Assembly: GCA_032622095.1 (NCBI GenBank)
Contig: CP136066.1
Coordinates: 9,819,784-9,883,783, forward strand
DNA: 64,000 nt
Direction: 5' to 3'
DNA from: Siphonodentalium dalli
Taxonomy: Eukaryota; Mollusca; Scaphopoda; Gadilida; Siphonodentaliidae
Position 1 is the stretch's first letter, and each line of letters starts with the position of its first letter. The notes beneath the pieces are model-generated. The model was given only the letters and a program-made list of their open reading frames with translations. It was not told the origin of the DNA and did no database searches. Below are positions 36,140 to 64,000 of this stretch, piece after piece. A program made the translations under genes and the position numbers.

Positions 36140-36767
36140 TTAACCCTTTACCCAACCGAAGGGCCCTGTGCCAATGCATTCTCTTATATATGCGAGTCGA
36201 CCATAGGTCGCCTCGCATATATAAGAGAATGCATTGGCTAAACACATTAAAAATTATAAAATTGTTAAAGAATGTAAGAAAAAATGGTAAAAAGTGTTAA
36301 AAAAAGATTTTTTTTAGGCCAATGCATTCTCTTATATATGCGAGGCGACCTATGGTCGACTCGCATATATAAGAGAATGCATTGGCACAGGGCATAACCG
36401 GCCAAATAAAGCTTCAACAGCCTAAAATATCTTCGGTCTGTCTCAATAGAACCATACAAATATGGATATCATTGGAACCGGCTCCTTGACCACATTGTGA
36501 TAGTTACAGTTATGCCCTGTGCCAATGCATTCTCTTATATATGCGAGTCGACCATAGGTCGCCTCGCATATATAAGAGAATGCATTGGCCTAAACAAATT
36601 CTTTTTTTAACACTTTTTACCATTTTTTCTTACATTCTTTAACAATTTTATAATTTTTAATGTGTTAAGCCAATGCTTTCTCTTATATATGCGAGGCGAC
36701 CTATGGTCGACTCGCATATATAAGAGAATGCATTGGCACAGGGCCGTTCTGTTGGGCAAAGGGTTAA
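36140..36767. mobile_element. Double TTAACCCTTTACCC hairpin element
   Basis: Four 67-bp palindromes in a row (about 36170, 36318, 36520 and 36670) between one left and one right TTAACCC-type terminus. This is two elements fused head to tail, sharing the middle. It is repeated as a unit at 39414-40041. Confidence 0.8.
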
Positions 36768-37010
36768 AGGCCCATTAAATTTTCGATTCATCGATTATTT
36801 TTTTTAATGCCTTGATATACGGTTTTAATAACAATCTATGCCATAAAATATGATTAATATACTATAATTCATCACCATTTGGAACTGTGTCTCAGAAGGT
36901 GCTCATCGAGAAATAGAAAACAGCTGAAATCATAGAAACATTTCACCCGTTATGGCTCCCAGAATGCAACAGAATTCAAACTAAAAAAATTTAAGATATA
37001 GAGTTATGAA
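36140..37010 (+). repeat. 870-bp duplicated block, copy 1
   Basis: Near-identical to 39414-40285, including the double hairpin element and about 240 bp beyond it (AGGCCCATTAAATTTTCGAT to ATATAGAGTTATGAAA). The right junctions differ: CTTGAGCAC here, TGCATTGGCACAGGG in copy 2. Confidence 0.85.
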
Positions 37011-37065
37011 ACTTGAGCACAGAACACACATCAGAATCTCAACAAAAACAACATGTTCACAGTGT

Positions 37066-37312
37066 ATTACTAGAGGGTGAATTTGGTGATTCTAGCCCAC
37101 TGTGTGGGGTAGCATCACTAAATTCACCCCATGGGGACCTCATTCTGCAAATGACAGACACACTAAACTTAGGCTTTGTCAGTAATGAAAGAATCCATCT
37201 CAAACCTCACTGATAAAGTTTAATGTTTAACCCACAGGGAGCCTCCCCCAGATGGAAGCATGGACTACAGCATGTCGTCTGCTCCAGTTTGTGTGGGGCT
37301 CTATATGGGACA
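37066..37312. mobile_element. Adjacent small palindromic elements
   Basis: 37066-37176 is a GAGGGTGAATTTGGTGA palindrome copy. 37209-37312 is an AACCCACAGGGAGCC / GTGTGGGGCTCT hairpin of the 34228 family. Confidence 0.6.
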
Positions 37313-37443
37313 CACTATTTCCAGACTTGCGTGAATTTTGAAGCACAATGACCCTGTAATGTAAGTGATAAACAAATAACATAAATAAACAATAGATTGT
37401 CTTGATTAAATGAGTGATCAATGCAAATAGTTAATGACCAGCA

Positions 37444-37642
37444 TACAGTAATGCTCTAAGTAATCGACTCCTTAACCACAGCAGAATTATTGGTAACTTT
37501 TCAGGATTTAGTCGGAAATATGGCTTGTTGCCATTCATCAGAAAGCTCTCCCCGAGAGCTTTCCGATGAATGGCAAAAATCCTGAAAAGTTACCCATAAT
37601 TCTGCTGTGGTTAAGGAGTCGATTACTTAGAGCATTAATGTA
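37444..37642. mobile_element. Palindromic TA-flanked MITE, copy 4
   Basis: Same arms as 33503-33720. The second arm lacks about 20 bp (the CAACAAGCCATATTTCCGAC part). Confidence 0.82.
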
Positions 37643-37799
37643 AATCAGCATAAATGCCCTGTGAATCTTCCCGATTCCATATAATTTCAAAATGGCAACT
37701 TCTACTCTAGTTTGAAAAGTAATAATTTCATTTTCTCTTGAATCTTAGCAATGGAGGTATACCTGTGATTATCTCACCTATGAATCACTTTGGAGTTAC

Positions 37800-38235
37800 T
37801 TAAAGGTACTCAATCCGATCAGATGCCTAAATTACTATTTCTTTGGCTTCGGCATAAAAAATATTTGACTCGAGGAACCCACCCATCAAAGCTCAGTGAT
37901 CAGATATCGATTTGTTATTTCTCGAGATGTGTAATAATATGTGGCTCAGAAACATGTGGTCAAACGGAGGGTCTCGGACAAATTTGCGGATGAAGATGGA
38001 TAACTCTAAAATCAAGTGGTAATATGGTCAAATTTCGTGATACTTTAGTGATAATACGGCCATATATTGTTGAACAAAATGTTGATAAATAACAAGTTTT
38101 GTGAAATTTGATACCATAGTTGACAGTGGTTAGCATTATTTTGTTGCAATAAATCGATCTGGTAATTTGAAGAAATGTTGTTGTTGTTGTATCTTGATGG
38201 TATGGGGACCATATGATCGGATTGAGTACCTTTAA
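37800..38235 (+). mobile_element. TTAA-flanked MITE, GGTACTCAATCC family
   Basis: Ends are TTAAAGGTACTCAATCC and GGATTGAGTACCTTTAA. It is the inverted relative of 21294-21725. Confidence 0.78.
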
Positions 38236-38386
38236 TTGAAGGTAAAGAATTGGCAAAAATAACAAACAACAAACTTAGATGTAATTTAGTTCAGTAAACT
38301 ATTCATATAACCCTTCCCATACAGGTGGCAGCTTGTATTGCTGAGTGTCGTCTGCTCACATCTGTGAGGGGCTCCATAAGGGTAGT

Positions 38387-38684
38387 TTAACCCTTCCATG
38401 ACTGGAGCTTCCTGAAATTTTGCAAAAGCCCTGAGCCAATGTATTCTCTTATATATGCGAGTCTCCCATAGGGAGCCTCGCATAGATAAGAGAATACATT
38501 GCCTTACAATAATTACCTTGACATTTAAGCCAGTGCATTCTTTTATATATGCGAGGCTCCCTATGGGGGACTCTCATATATAAGAGAATGCACTGGCGCA
38601 TTTTCTTTAATTCTGCATCAGCACAGCTCCCGTCATCAAAGGGTTAATGCTACACCAGCCCAACTCCATTCATGAAGGGGTTAA
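38387..38684. mobile_element. TTAA-family hairpin MITE, CCCTTCCATGACTGGAGC termini
   Basis: Left end TTAACCCTTCCATGA, two palindromes with the variant loop CTCCCATAGGGAGCC, and right end CATGAAGGGGTTAA. Related to 44428, 54137 and 31400. Confidence 0.75.
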
Positions 38685-38928
38685 ATTAAATATCCTTCAG
38701 TTTTATCTCTATTTTCCTTCATATTTTCATCTTCTTTCATCAGCCGCATTTAATTTGAGACTTTGTTCCCAATATTTGATCCGATTCTATTTAAAATGAA
38801 TACAAAGTATGTGAATCACACAGCCATATTTAATCATTCATCATCAGTAGAAAAATTGCAATTTTTAAGATTAGTGAAGTGATAGGCCTACCTAATGTAC
38901 TGCCCTAAGTGAAGGACCCATAAACCAG

Positions 38929-39144
38929 GTGGCACCCCAGTTTGACCACATTGAACCCCGGTGGCACCCCAGTTAGACCACATTGAACCCCGGTAGCACC
39001 CCAGTTAGACCACATTGAACCCCGGTGGCACCCCCAGTTAGACCACATTGAACCCCGGTGGCACCCCAGTTAGACCACATTGAACCCCGGTGGCACCCCA
39101 GTTAGACCACATTGAACCCCGGTGGCACCCCAGTTAGACCACAT
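38929..39144. repeat. Minisatellite, 32-bp unit, about 7 copies
   Basis: The unit is AACCCCGGTGGCACCCCAGT plus TAGACCACATTG. Copies are nearly identical. A 45-bp block (GATTGTGTGGTTAAAACGCA) just after it is also duplicated (39192-39285). Confidence 0.93.
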
Positions 39145-39413
39145 TTCTGTTAGACTTTAAAACATGGTTATAAACCGCAAGACAATCAGAGGATTGTGTG
39201 GTTAAAACGCATATAATCATCAACCGGTATGAAACAGGATTGTGTGGTTAAAACGCATGTAATCATCAACTGGTATGAAACGGTAACTTCCATTACAATT
39301 GCGATACAAATGAAACAGTCAGTATATTTTTATAAGCTACAGTGTATCAACAGGATTCGGGGACTCGATCCTTTATTAAATTTAATTGCGGTGTCACACC
39401 AGTCACAGAACCA

Positions 39414-40285
39414 TTAACCCTTTACCCAACAGAAGGGCCCTGTGCCAATGCATACTCTTATATATGCGAGTCGACCATAGGTCGCCTCACATATATAAGA
39501 GAATGCATTGGCTTAACACATTAAAAATTATAAAATTGTTAAAGAATGTAAGAAAAAATGGTAAAAAGTGTTAAAAAAAGATTTTTTTTAGGCCAATGCA
39601 TTCTCTTATATATGCGAGGCGACCTATGGTCGACTCGCATATATAAGAGAATGCATTGGCACAGGGCATAACCGGCCAAATAAAGCTTCAACAGCCTAAA
39701 ATATCTTCGGTCTGTCTCAATAGAACCATACAAATATGGATATCATTGGAACCGGCTCCTTGACCACATTGTGATAGTTACAGTTATGCCCTGTGCCAAT
39801 GCATTCTCTTATATATGCGAGTCGACCATAGGTCGCCTCGCATATATAAGAGAATGCATTGGCCTAAACAAATTCTTTTTTTAACACTTTTTACCATTTT
39901 TTCTTACATTCTTTAACAATTTTATAATTTTTAATGTGTTAAGCCAATGCTTTCTCTTATATATGCGAGGCGACCTATGGTCGACTCGCATATATAAGAG
40001 AATGCATTGGCACAGGGCCGTTCTGTTGGGTAAAGGGTTAAAGGCCCATTAAATTTTCGATTCATCGATTATTTTTTTTAATGCCTTGATATACGGTTTT
40101 AATAACAATCTATGCCATAAAATATGATTAATATACTATAATTCATCACCATTTGGAACTGTGTCTCAGAAGGTGCTCATCGAGAAATAGAAAACAGCTG
40201 AAATCATAGAAACATTTCACCCGTTATGGCTCCCAGAATGCAACAGAATTCAAACTAAAAAAATTTAAGATATAGAGTTATGAAA
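39414..40285 (+). repeat. 870-bp duplicated block, copy 2, with double hairpin element
   Basis: Counterpart of 36140-37010. It is followed at 40288-40446 by a detached right end of the TTAACCCTTTACCC family in inverted orientation. Confidence 0.85.
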
Positions 40286-40287
40286 TG

Positions 40288-40446
40288 CATTGGCACAGGG
40301 CATAACTGGAACTATCACAATGTGGTCAAGGAGCCGGTTCCAATGATATCCATATTTGTATGGTTCTATTGAGACAGACCAAAGATATTTTAGGCTGTTG
40401 AAGCTTTATTTGGCCGGTTTTGGCCGGTTTGTTGGGTAAAGGGTTA
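40288..40446. mobile_element. Detached end of a TTAACCCTTTACCC element
   Basis: It starts inside the palindrome arm (TGCATTGGCACAGGG) and runs through AACTATCACAATGTGGTCAA to GGTAAAGGGTTAA. It joins the duplicated block without its other half. Confidence 0.7.
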
Positions 40447-40708
40447 AATACAATGCAGTTATGGTTTGACTGCAGTTATACATGCATAAAAAACTCAGTT
40501 ACTGGGTCATTTACTTAGGGCTGTGCAGTGATTGAAAAATGATTAACATAAGCCGTACTTGGATTAAAAACAAATGATTGTCAAAAGAAAGAGGTAACAT
40601 AAATAAACAAATTACTAACACCAACAACTAAACAGAAATCTCAACAATATGAGGAATTTATGGTCAATGATTGATACAGCATATAAATTAAAGCCATTTT
40701 GTACCCCA

Positions 40709-40856
40709 TCCTTGAAATAGTGTGTCTGTCATTTGCAGAATGAGGTCCCCAGAGGGTGAATTTAGTGATGCTATCCTGCACGGCATGCTAACGTCACTGA
40801 ATTCACACTCTGGGGGCTTCCTTCTGCAAATAAACGAAACACTATTTCAAGGCTTG
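40709..40856. mobile_element. Palindromic MITE, AGAGGGTGAATTTAGTGA family
   Basis: Runs from CTTGAAATAGTGTGTCTGTC to AACACTATTTCAAGGCTTG, an almost complete foldback of about 148 bp. Confidence 0.75.
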
Positions 40857-41161
40857 TATCCGGCCCCTCTATCTCTCGTTAGAACAGCACTGTCTCATCA
40901 CATACTAAGGCTTTTTTAACAAATTAGTTAGCAGATTTTAATCTCCAAAATTTAAATGAAGTTGTCAAAATAAAAATAAAATTGTGCCATCAAACCTGGG
41001 AAATGGTTTGAATTATTCTCTAAAACATCTAAACTGAGTTATGAAGCCTTGTACAACTAAACTTTGCCACCAGACTCCCACACTTTAGCTTTTACTCTAT
41101 GATATTATAAAAAATAACATTTCTCTCTCACACTAAATCTGACCATGCTGCCACCTTGTCG

Positions 41162-41316
41162 ATCAAAGAAATATTCTATCAGATACGATTTCTCTGCAAA
41201 ATATTCTATCAGATACAATTTCTCTGCAAAATATTCTATCAGATACGATTTCTCTGCAAAATATTCTATCAGATACGATTTCTCAGCAAAATATTCTATC
41301 AGATACGATTTCTCTG
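41162..41316. repeat. Tandem repeat, 30-bp unit, 5 copies
   Basis: The unit is AAATATTCTATCAGATACGA plus TTTCTCTGCA. The 10-residue repeat frames on both strands follow from the unit length. Confidence 0.92.
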
Positions 41317-41382
41317 AAATATTTGGTCGCAATGAAAAAAATAGAATCGAATCAAGTCTGCTAACCAAGTTATACAAAAGGC

Positions 41383-41762
41383 TTAAAGGAAGATGGTAAA
41401 TAAATCCAGGGTCATCGCCTGCTCTATTCAGCAGAAAATATGCAAAAAATGAATGAATTTGAGTCAGGGATGAGTGCAAAATACACTAATGTACTAAGTA
41501 TGAATGTTGTAAAACAACATGGTAATTGTAATGAAAATGAGTAAATGGCTTAAACCCTTTAATTATTTTCTTTATAATTACCATGTTGTTATAATTACCA
41601 TGTTGTTATAATTACCATGTTGTTATTCTTGGTTATTTGTGAACGTGAGTGTATTTAATTCTTATTTTGGTCTCATATTAATTCTTTTATTGAATATTTC
41701 CTATGGAGTACAGTAGGAGATGGCCCCATAAATGGCTGGATTTAGGTACAATCTCCCTTTAA
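41383..41762. mobile_element. TTAA-flanked MITE overlapping the PLEKHH-like 3' UTR
   Basis: TTAAAGGAAGATGGTAAAT and the complement of CCCTTTAA define the ends; AAATCCAG, CCATAAATGG and ATTACCATGTTGTT (x3) match 30055-30373. It begins only 85 bp past the stop codon of the gene. Confidence 0.65.
41686..41691 (-). terminator. Candidate polyadenylation signal AATAAA
   Basis: AATAAA on the minus strand, about 155 bp after the TAG stop of the PLEKHH-like gene and inside the MITE at 41383-41762. It is the first canonical signal I noticed downstream of the stop. Confidence 0.45.
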
Positions 41763-41846
41763 TATATGTGACATAATGCTTCTGGCCATCGAAATTGACA
41801 TACAATGTATGTGTGTATTGTGTAGGTCTCTTGTTCTTTTCAAATG

Positions 41847-58927
<17,081 letters not shown>

Positions 58928-59093
58928 TTATGCTATAATGAACAATGATATGTCATATTAGTATTGCTATGAAGGTGAAAATATATTAAATAGCGGAATA
59001 GTCATGTAACATATTCCTTTATCTCAAACAAGATATCGAATTTTACTGCATTATTTTGTTTCCGCTGTGGTATAACTATGAATGTATTCCGAG

Positions 59094-59835
59094 TTCTCCT
59101 CACGAAGCGGGCGCTATTGCGCTCGCGCCCGGCAGCGCCCGCAATTTCAATTTCCCTGGCGCAAAGTATCTCTCCCGTCTTTTTTTCATAGTGGAAACCA
59201 GCGCTTTAGTGTGAATTTCTGGCCGCACCACATTTTGAAAATAAAATAAATAATCATGGTTTTCCTGTCACTGTTCCTATCATGAACGTTCAAACAATAT
59301 TTTGGTTATGAGACTGAGAACAGGGATGGCAAAACAATCATCTTGAAATATTATTGTAAAGCATGCGCCAAGCATTCGGACCGCGTTCGGAAAAAAAACT
59401 TCCCGGTAAAGTCTTAAACAGTTTGACGAAATGGCACCCGGTTCGTCTTTTATTTCCAAATGGACTCTGGAGCGGCACTTAAACACCAAAAGCGACCTGA
59501 GTGCTGTGTATTTCGAGCAACTTGATGCCGAAAATAGTACAACAACTAGTCCTAATTGAATTATTTATTAATAAAATTTCATGGACCCTAATTGACTTGG
59601 CATTCATTGTAATAAGACCCCAGGGAATAATACTTTAAGTCAACACATACACAAAGTAGAAACAACAACATGTACTTGTACATTGTAAATTTTAATATGT
59701 AAAACAGTAATAACTATTTAATTTACCAATAATATGAACATTTATTCATTTATGAATTGCGGGAGCAATTGCTCCCGTAACCTGTTATGCAGGAGTAATA
59801 ACGCGAGGAATTCTTCGTGAGGAGGACTGTATTCC
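59094..59835. mobile_element. About 740-bp element with CTCCTCACGAAG inverted ends
   Basis: GTATTCCGAGTTCTCCTCAC at the left and CGTGAGGAGGACTGTATTCC at the right are inverted copies, each followed inward by GCGGG(C/A)GC-type GC-rich hairpins. No transposase was seen. Confidence 0.6.
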
Positions 59836-59949
59836 CAAAATTACGTCATGATGTTGGGTGACAGTCAGTGATGCGGGAGTGACACTTCCATCAGATGACA
59901 GATCGCTACCAAGCATCATGACCAATCAGATGCATGCATTTAAGTGAAA

Positions 59950-62900
59950 GTAGGTGTAATTATATAAGGATTAACTGTCATGCGGACTGTAGGTGTAATT
60001 ATATAAGGATTAACTGTCATGCGGACTGTAGGTGTAATTATATAAGGATTAACTGTCATGCGGACTGTAGGTGTAATTATATAAGGATTAACTGTCATGC
60101 GGACTGTAGGTGTAATTATATAAGGATTAACTGTCATGCGGACTGTAGGTGTAATTATATAAGGATTAACTGTCATGCGGACTGTAGGTGTAATTATATA
60201 AGGATTAACTGTCATGCGGACTGTAGGTGTAATTATATAAGGATTAACTGTCATGCGGACTGTAGGTGTAATTATATAAGGATTAACTGTCATGCGGACT
60301 GTAGGTGTAATTATATAAGGATTAACTGTCATGCGGACTGTAGGTGTAATTATATAAGGATTAACTGTCATGCGGACTGTAGGTGTAATTATATAAGGAT
60401 TAACTGTCATGCGGACTGTAGGTGTAATTATATAAGGATTAACTGTCATGCGGACTGTAGGTGTAATTATATAAGGATTAACTGTCATGCGGACTGTAGG
60501 TGTAATTATATAAGGATTAACTGTCATGCGGACTGTAGGTGTAATTATATAAGGATTAACTGTCATGCGGACTGTAGGTGTAATTATATAAGGATTAACT
60601 GTCATGCGGACTGTAGGTGTAATTATATAAGGATTAACTGTCATGCGGACTGTAGGTGTAATTATATAAGGATTAACTGTCATGCGGACTGTAGGTGTAA
60701 TTATATAAGGATTAACTGTCATGCGGACTGTAGGTGTAATTATATAAGGATTAACTGTCATGCGGACTGTAGGTGTAATTATATAAGGATTAACTGTCAT
60801 GCGGACTGTAGGTGTAATTATATAAGGATTAACTGTCATGCGGACTGTAGGTGTAATTATATAAGGATTAACTGTCATGCGGACTGTAGGTGTAATTATA
60901 TAAGGATTAACTGTCATGCGGACTGTAGGTGTAATTATATAAGGATTAACTGTCATGCGGACTGTAGGTGTAATTATATAAGGATTAACTGTCATGCGGA
61001 CTGTAGGTGTAATTATATAAGGATTAACTGTCATGCGGACTGTAGGTGTAATTATATAAGGATTAACTGTCATGCGGACTGTAGGTGTAATTATATAAGG
61101 ATTAACTGTCATGCGGACTGTAGGTGTAATTATATAAGGATTAACTGTCATGCGGACTGTAGGTGTAATTATATAAGGATTAACTGTCATGCGGACTGTA
61201 GGTGTAATTATATAAGGATTAACTGTCATGCGGACTGTAGGTGTAATTATATAAGGATTAACTGTCATGCGGACTGTAGGTGTAATTATATAAGGATTAA
61301 CTGTCATGCGGACTGTAGGTGTAATTATATAAGGATTAACTGTCATGCGGACTGTAGGTGTAATTATATAAGGATTAACTGTCATGCGGACTGTAGGTGT
61401 AATTATATAAGGATTAACTGTCATGCGGACTGTAGGTGTAATTATATAAGGATTAACTGTCATGCGGACTGTAGGTGTAATTATATAAGGATTAACTGTC
61501 ATGCGGACTGTAGGTGTAATTATATAAGGATTAACTGTCATGCAGACTGTAGGTGTAATTATATAAGGATTAACTGTCATGCGGACTGTAGGTGTAATTA
61601 TATAAGGATTAACTGTCATGCGGACTGTAGGTGTAGTTATATAAGGATTAACTGTCATGCAGACTGTAGGTGTAATTATATAAGGATTAACTGTCATGCG
61701 GACTGTAGGTGTAATTATATAAGGATTAACTGTCATGCGGACTGTAGGTGTAATTATATAAGGATTAACTGTCATGCGGACTGTAGGTGTTATTATATAA
61801 GGATTAACTGTCATGCGGACTGTAGGTGTAATTATATAAGGATTAACTGTCATGCGGACTGTAGGTGTAATTATATAAGGATTAACTGTCATGCGGACTG
61901 TAGGTGTAATTATATAAGGATTAACTGTCATGCGGACTGTAGGTGTAATTATATAAGGATTAACTGTCATGCGGACTGTAGGTGTAATTATATAAGGATT
62001 AACTGTCATGCGGACTGTAGGTGTAGTTATATAAGGATTAACTGTCATGCAGACTGTAGGTGTAATTATATAAGGATTAACTGTCATGCGGACTGTAGGT
62101 GTAATTATATAAGGATTAACTGTCATGCGGACTGTAGGTGTAATTATATAAGGATTAACTGTCATGCGGACTGTAGGTGTAATTATATAAGGATTAACTG
62201 TCATGCGGACTGTAGGTGTAATTATATAAGGATTAACTGTCATGCGGACTGTAGGTGTAATTATATAAGGATTAACTGTCATGCGGACTGTAGGTGTAGT
62301 TATATAAGGATTAACTGTCATGCGGACTGTAGGTGTAATTATATAAGGATTAACTGTCATGCGGACTGTAGGTGTAATTATATAAGGATTAACTGTCATG
62401 CGGACTGTAGGTGTAGTTATATAAGGATTAACTGTCATGCGGACTGTAGGTGTAGTTATATAAGGATTAACTGTCATGCGGACTGTAGGTGTAATTATAT
62501 AAGGATTAACTGTCATGCGGACTGTAGGTATAATTATATAAGGATTAACTGTCATGCGGACTGTAGGTGTAATTATATAAGGATTAACTGTCATGCAGAC
62601 TGTAGGTGTAATTATATAAGGATTAACTGTCATGCGGACTGTAGGTGTAATTATATAAAGATTAACTGTCATGCGGACTGTAGGTGTAATTATATAAGGA
62701 TTAACTGTCATGCGGACTGTAGGTGTAATTATATAAGGATTAACTGTCATGCGGACTGTAGGTGTAATTATATAAGGATTAACTGTCATGCGGACTGTAG
62801 GTGTAATTATATAAGGATTAACTGTCATGCGGACTGTAGGTGTAATTATATAAGGATTAACTGTCATGCGGACTGTAGGTGTAATTATATAAGGATTAAC

Positions 62901-64000
62901 TGTCATGCGGACTGTAGGTGTAATTATATAAGGATTAACTGTCATGCGGACTGTAGGTGTAATTATATAAGGATTAACTGTCATGCGGACTGTAGGTGTA
63001 ATTATATAAGGATTAACTGTCATGCGGACTGTAGGTGTAATTATATAAGGATTAACTGTCATGCGGACTGTAGGTGTAATTATATAAGGATTAACTGTCA
63101 TGCGGACTGTAGGTGTAATTATATAAGGATTAACTGTCATGCGGACTGTAGGTGTAATTATATAAGGATTAACTGTCATGCGGACTGTAGGTGTAATTAT
63201 ATAAGGATTAACTGTCATGCGGACTGTAGGTGTAATTATATAAGGATTAACTGTCATGCGGACTGTAGGTGTAATTATATAAGGATTAACTGTCATGCGG
63301 ACTGTAGGTGTAATTATATAAGGATTAACTGTCATGCGGACTGTAGGTGTAATTATATAAGGATTAACTGTCATGCGGACTGTAGGTGTAATTATATAAG
63401 GATTAACTGTCATGCGGACTGTAGGTGTAATTATATAAGGATTAACTGTCATGCAGACTGTAGGTGTAATTATATAAGGATTAACTGTCATGCGGACTGT
63501 AGGTGTAATTATATAAGGATTAACTGTCATGCGGACTGTAGGTGTAGTTATATAAGGATTAACTGTCATGCAGACTGTAGGTGTAATTATATAAGGATTA
63601 ACTGTCATGCGGACTGTAGGTGTAATTATATAAGGATTAACTGTCATGCGGACTGTAGGTGTAATTATATAAGGATTAACTGTCATGCGGACTGTAGGTG
63701 TAATTATATAAGGATTAACTGTCATGCGGACTGTAGGTGTAATTATATAAGGATTAACTGTCATGCGGACTGTAGGTGTAATTATATAAGGATTAACTGT
63801 CATGCGGACTGTAGGTGTAATTATATAAGGATTAACTGTCATGCGGACTGTAGGTGTAATTATATAAGGATTAACTGTCATGCGGACTGTAGGTGTAATT
63901 ATATAAGGATTAACTGTCATGCGGACTGTAGGTGTAATTATATAAGGATTAACTGTCATGCGGACTGTAGGTGTAGTTATATAAGGATTAACTGTCATGC
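59950..64000. repeat. Satellite, 39-bp unit, about 104 copies, off the right edge
   Basis: The unit is GTAGGTGTAATTATATAAGG plus ATTAACTGTCATGCGGACT. Copies are almost identical; recurrent variants are GCGGACT to GCAGACT and GTAATTAT to GTAGTTAT, often paired in neighbouring units, showing block duplication. The unit length is divisible by three, so one frame on each strand is open throughout. The array lies upstream of exon 58694-58871, so it is probably intronic in the PLEKHH-like gene. Confidence 0.97.

Noticed and set aside
59280-59489. Possible upstream exon of the PLEKHH-like gene
   Set aside because: The 69-codon frame has no MyTH4-like residues and lies inside the element with CTCCTCACGAAG ends; the expected upstream MyTH4 sequence is not visible in 58872-59950.
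59940-63998. 1352-codon open frame on the minus strand with a 13-residue repeat (RMTVNPYIITPTV)
   Set aside because: The unit is 39 bp, so a frame free of stops in one unit is free in all. A plus-strand frame is open too. The variants are mostly amino-acid-changing (R to C, I to T) with no synonymous excess, so there is no sign of selection on a protein.

Overview
The window is AT-rich DNA from an animal nuclear genome, not a prokaryote. Coding sequence is split into short exons with GT-AG introns, introns span kilobases, and most bases belong to tandem arrays, foldback DNA and short non-autonomous DNA transposons. The repeat style suggests a marine lophotrochozoan, perhaps a mollusc, but that placement is inference only. 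There is one assembly gap of 100 N at 13031-13130.

Two host genes can be supported. (1) On the minus strand, nine exons between 58871 and 41847 join in phase to 413 codons plus a stop. They encode the end of a MyTH4 domain and a complete FERM region of a PLEKHH1/PLEKHH2 (max-1) type protein; its 5' part lies beyond the right edge. (2) On the plus strand, a single coding exon at 22937-23590 encodes a 217-residue protein with a C-terminal SERTA motif, just after a good 3' splice site.

Layout. 1-2443: a duplicated, interrupted repeat. 2455-6165: about 23 copies of a ~157-bp C-tract satellite. 7136-11356: a 4.2-kb foldback transposon with 1.9-kb arms and a perfect 8-bp target duplication. 13545-18142: two copies of a gag-like retroelement ORF and duplicated flanks. 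19210-22818: 70-bp and 68-bp satellites between TTAA-flanked elements. 22937-23590: the SERTA gene. 23767-41762: dense MITEs and minisatellites. 41847-58871: the PLEKHH-like gene, its introns full of MITEs and arrays. 59950-64000: about 104 copies of a 39-bp satellite running off the window, probably within an upstream intron of the same gene.

The most unusual signals are two. First, several tandem arrays in the PLEKHH-like gene start exactly at exon/intron junctions and amplify the splice site itself, in one case in frame, so they could supply chains of alternative splice sites. Second, one ~67-bp imperfect palindrome (arm CCAATGCATTCTCTTATATA) is reused as a module inside at least three transposon families that have different termini and target duplications.
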